A stretch of 64,000 nt of DNA from assembly GCF_000007825.1 (NCBI RefSeq), contig NC_004722.1:3140501-3204500 (forward strand). Direction: 5' to 3'. Position numbers and translations under genes: made by a program. The notes beneath the pieces were generated by a model. That model had not been told where the DNA came from. It did no database searches and saw only the letters and a list, made by a program, of their open reading frames with translations. This DNA is from Bacillus cereus ATCC 14579 (GTDB lineage: Bacteria; Bacillota; Bacilli; Bacillales; Bacillaceae_G). Numbering within the stretch: position 1 is the first letter of the stretch; each line of letters starts with the position of its first letter. Below are positions 61,605 to 64,000 of this stretch, piece by piece.

Positions 61605-62195
61605 ATGAAACGATTCGTCATTATTACTGTAGGAAAAACACACAGCGGTAAAACTACATTTGCAAAAGCTTTAGAAAAAGAGTTATCCCACTCTTTCGTT
61701 ATGGATCAAGACAACCAAGCTGAATTTATTAACACGCATTACGAAAAATTACAGCCGGCTGAAGGTGCTAATACATTTAAGCACGGTCTTTCAAAATTCA
61801 TTGTTGATTATGCGAAAGAACATACAAATTTACACCTTATTATTTGTAATTCCAATCGCAGTAAAAACGGAAGATTCTATTTACTAAACGAATTATTTCC
61901 ACAGAATGAATATGTACGCATATTAGTTCATTTTGACATTCCAGATGATGTACTTTACGAAAGAGTGGCTCGAAGCACGCGAAGTACGAATATTTTTAGA
62001 GGTGGATATTCTAGTTTCAAAGAAGTACTTGATCGACAACAAACTGAATCACTTCACGATGATGTAGTAGATCCTATAGAAAATGAAGCTGATTATTTGT
62101 TTGTTATTCGTAACAGTAAGGATGTAAACTCTACTATATTAAAAATTGTCCATCTTGCTAAAGAGTACTCCCCTACCCCAAATAAGAGATTATAA
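61605..62195 (+). CDS. P-loop kinase-like ATPase (zeta-toxin/AAA_33-like)
   Basis: 196 residues from the ATG at 61605 (TGGAGG 5 bases upstream; the 61593 ATG overlaps the site). Walker A is VGKTHSGKTTFAKAL near residues 9-18; MDQDNQAEF and IICNSNRSKNGRFYLL follow, then a lid-type Arg motif (ERVARSTRSTNIF). The pattern matches the AAA_33 small-kinase group, for example polynucleotide, gluconate or zeta-type kinases. No antitoxin lies next to it, so a toxin role is not supported. Substrate unknown. Confidence 0.7.
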   Translation: MKRFVIITVGKTHSGKTTFAKALEKELSHSFVMDQDNQAEFINTHYEKLQPAEGANTFKHGLSKFIVDYAKEHTNLHLIICNSNRSKNGRFYLLNELFPQNEYVRILVHFDIPDDVLYERVARSTRSTNIFRGGYSSFKEVLDRQQTESLHDDVVDPIENEADYLFVIRNSKDVNSTILKIVHLAKEYSPTPNKRL

Positions 62196-62335
62196 AAATT
62201 ACATAATCATAGATTATTATGCAAATACTTCCTCTAGGCGGCACAGATGGTATATAATGATGGAAGAATCTACTTCTATATGCTCAATTTTACACAAAAC
62301 AGCTCATGCATATGAAAGAAAAGAGGTACAAAAAT

Positions 62336-63448
62336 ATGAAAACAAAACAAACAATTGCTGCGTCTACACTAGCTTTAGCAATGATTGCTGGCGCGAACTC
62401 TACTCATGCGGAAGTAAATGATGCTACTCCTCAGCAAAGTACGGGAGATCGATTAGCTGAAATTAAGCAACATAAACAAGAGTTAGATGCGAAATTACAG
62501 CAACACAAAGAAAACGTGGATCAAACATTGAATGAACTTAACAAGGTTAAGGAAAATGTTGATACGAAGGTGAATGAACTACATGAACGTAAACAAGTTG
62601 CTGATGAAAAAATTAACGAGATTAAACAACATAAACAAGAGTTAGATGCAAAACTTCAGCAAGACAAACAAATCGCCGAAGATAAAATCGCTGAAATTAA
62701 AGAGCATAAAAAACAAGTAGAAGATAAAGTTGCTGAAGTAAAAGAGCATAAACAAAATATCGATAACAAAGTGAATGAGATTAAAGAACATAAACAAACT
62801 GTCGATGAAAAAGTGAATGAAATGAAGCAACATAAAGAGAACATTGATCAAAAGGTTAATGAACTTAAGGAAGTTAAAAAACAAGTAGATGAAAAATTAG
62901 CTGAGTTAAAGAAAGCGAAACAAACTGCTGAAGACAAACTCGCTGAACTAAAAGAAAACAAGCCGAATACTGGTAACACGTTAGAGGAACTTAAGAAAAT
63001 TAAAGGCAATTTAGACAGTCTTTCCGCTAACTTAGAACTAGCTAAACAAGATGTAAAAAACAAACTAGCTGAATTACAAAAGGCTAGAGAAGATTTACTA
63101 AATAAAATTAACGAAATTAAACAATCGAAACAAACTGTTTCAGACGATTTAACAAAGAAAAAACAAGACTTAGATATTAAAATCAACGACTTTAAGCATA
63201 CTGAGAAAAAAATTGACGACAAATTAGCTGAGTTACATACAACGAAGCAAAATGTTGATAACAAGATTAATGAAGTATCACAGTCTAAACAAACGCAAGC
63301 AGATAATGGTACTAAAAACGATAACGCTAAAGAACTTCCTAACGCTGGTAGCGAGCAATCAAACAATATGGCTCTAGGAATGCTATCTGTATTAGGCGGG
63401 ATTTTATTACTTACTCGTAATAAAATTAAAACGTTATTCTCTAAATAA
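62336..63448 (+). CDS. Sortase-anchored coiled-coil surface protein
   Basis: 370 residues from the ATG at 62336 (GAGGTAC upstream). A signal peptide (TIAASTLALAMIAGANSTHA) is followed by about 280 residues of heptad coiled coil made of 14-residue units such as KVNEIKEHKQTVDE and KVAEVKEHKQNIDN. The end has the sorting signal LPNAG, a hydrophobic stretch (MALGMLSVLGGILLL) and a basic tail (RNKIKTLFSK). LPNAG is a known variant of LPXTG used by Bacillus sortase A, as I recall. A wall-attached rod with adhesive or spacer role is likely. No sortase gene nearby. Confidence 0.85.
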   Translation: MKTKQTIAASTLALAMIAGANSTHAEVNDATPQQSTGDRLAEIKQHKQELDAKLQQHKENVDQTLNELNKVKENVDTKVNELHERKQVADEKINEIKQHKQELDAKLQQDKQIAEDKIAEIKEHKKQVEDKVAEVKEHKQNIDNKVNEIKEHKQTVDEKVNEMKQHKENIDQKVNELKEVKKQVDEKLAELKKAKQTAEDKLAELKENKPNTGNTLEELKKIKGNLDSLSANLELAKQDVKNKLAELQKAREDLLNKINEIKQSKQTVSDDLTKKKQDLDIKINDFKHTEKKIDDKLAELHTTKQNVDNKINEVSQSKQTQADNGTKNDNAKELPNAGSEQSNNMALGMLSVLGGILLLTRNKIKTLFSK

Positions 63449-63455
63449 ATCCATT

Positions 63456-63499
63456 AAAAAAAGGAAAACCGCACATACATGTACGGTTTTCCTTTTTTT
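63456..63499. terminator. Intrinsic terminator, shared by convergent genes
   Basis: AAAAAAAGGAAAACCG / CGGTTTTCCTTTTTTT arms between the surface protein gene and the ABC ATPase gene. Confidence 0.9.
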
Positions 63500-64000
63500 A
63501 TATTAACTGTCCATCTCGAAGCGTCAATATACGATCACATACATCAAGCATTCTTTCATCATGTGTAATCATAATTGCTGCTTTTTGGCTCTCTTTCACT
63601 TCACGTTTCATCATTTCAACAACTTCACGTGCGCGTTTTGAGTCTAAGCTTGCCGTTGGCTCATCCGCTAATATTAAATCTGGGTTGTTCATGAACGCAC
63701 GAGCAATTGCTACCCTTTGTTTTTCCCCACCAGATAGTTGATTTGGATAATGATTTTTTCTTTCTCCTAATCCAAATGCCGCTAATAAATGATCCGCACG
63801 CTTTTCTGATTCTTGTTTACTTTCTTTTTTTAACTTAGCAATGTAAAGTAATTGTTCTTTTACATTTAAATATGGAACAAGATTTGCGAACTGGAAAATG
63901 AAGCCGATTTTTTTCAAACGAATATCTGTCATTTCCTTTTCTGATAACTGTGTAATATTTTGCTCACGAATGTAAATATCCCCTTTTGACGGTGATAATA
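63498..64000 (-). CDS. ABC transporter ATP-binding protein (MacB/LolD type), N-terminus outside the window
   Basis: Partial: the frame runs off the right edge. Seen are the Q-loop (IGFIFQFANLVPYLNVKEQ), signature LSGGEKQRVAIARAF, Walker B LILADEPTASLD and the switch His in MITHDERMLDVCD. Walker A lies beyond 64000. The frame before ATG 63932 (LSPSKGDIYIREQNI) shows that codon is internal. The type is that of MacB/BceA exporters for peptides or lipoproteins; a permease gene is expected outside. Confidence 0.85.
   Translation of the reverse strand, partial: LSPSKGDIYIREQNITQLSEKEMTDIRLKKIGFIFQFANLVPYLNVKEQLLYIAKLKKESKQESEKRADHLLAAFGLGERKNHYPNQLSGGEKQRVAIARAFMNNPDLILADEPTASLDSKRAREVVEMMKREVKESQKAAIMITHDERMLDVCDRILTLRDGQLI

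Noticed and set aside
61605..62195. Zeta-type toxin of a toxin-antitoxin pair
   Set aside because: No small antitoxin gene lies next to it and the motifs suit a general small P-loop kinase.
62642..63366. Several minus-strand frames opposite the surface protein gene
   Set aside because: They arise from the regular 42-base repeats of the coiled coil and have no ribosome sites.

Overview
The window is AT-rich Firmicute chromosome and almost certainly belongs to the Bacillus cereus group. The support is a CYP102A-type (BM3-like) self-sufficient P450, a SAM-I (S-box) riboswitch, IS231-type transposase remnants and ends, bcr-like dispersed repeats, AAGGAGG-type ribosome binding sites and many intrinsic terminators. 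It reads as an accessory, patchily decaying region rather than a housekeeping locus. No rRNA, tRNA or CRISPR array was seen.

Region 1 (1-12,500) alternates intact genes with IS231 debris. There is a serine-hydrolase remnant, an IS231 transposase stub, and a methyltransferase gene bracketed by inverted IS231-type ends (a MIC231-like mobile cassette) that also holds a deleted IS200/IS605 element. Next come an SDR oxidoreductase divergent from an Lrp regulator, an M20 peptidase under a SAM riboswitch, an SF1 helicase, a VOC protein and an LtrA-family membrane protein. Nested IS231-type pieces close the region.

Region 2 (12,500-18,900) is gene-poor. It holds decayed genes (YxeA-like, histidine phosphatase, others), a DUF218 membrane protein, an orphan YrrS-like protein with internal repeats, a GIY-YIG-like protein and two very small genes. 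One of these encodes a 26-residue amphipathic, PSM-like peptide.

Region 3 (18,900-30,400) has two secreted penicillin-binding-protein-like serine hydrolases, a serine/threonine-type permease behind a possible serine dehydratase relic, a LysR/DMT-exporter divergent pair, and a MarR regulator with DoxX and YdhR-type genes that share a repeated palindromic operator.

Region 4 (30,500-48,600) carries an MFS exporter plus ATP-grasp ligase pair that looks like a small-peptide or amino-acid conjugate system. It also has a PepSY/lipoprotein pair divergent from a two-component system, an L,D-transpeptidase, a CPBP protease with a nonsense codon near its start, an erythromycin-esterase-like lipoprotein, and a sensor-domain protein next to a single-chain histidine kinase/response regulator. 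A TerD-like gene is broken by one extra T exactly inside a perfect palindrome.

Region 5 (48,700-64,000) holds the P450-reductase fusion, a DHA2 drug exporter, a Pro/Gly-rich repeat protein, a lipoprotein, D-cysteine desulfhydrase, a secreted metallophosphoesterase, another membrane-anchored serine hydrolase, an LCMT-type methyltransferase behind a consensus promoter and an early terminator, a P-loop kinase, a sortase-type coiled-coil surface protein, and the start of an ABC-transporter ATPase that runs off the right edge.

The overall theme is cell-envelope, efflux and stress functions. Many genes are solo or two-gene units closed by their own terminators. I could run no database search, so family names rest on motifs read by eye. 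Many starts were moved downstream to the codon that follows the visible Shine-Dalgarno sequence.
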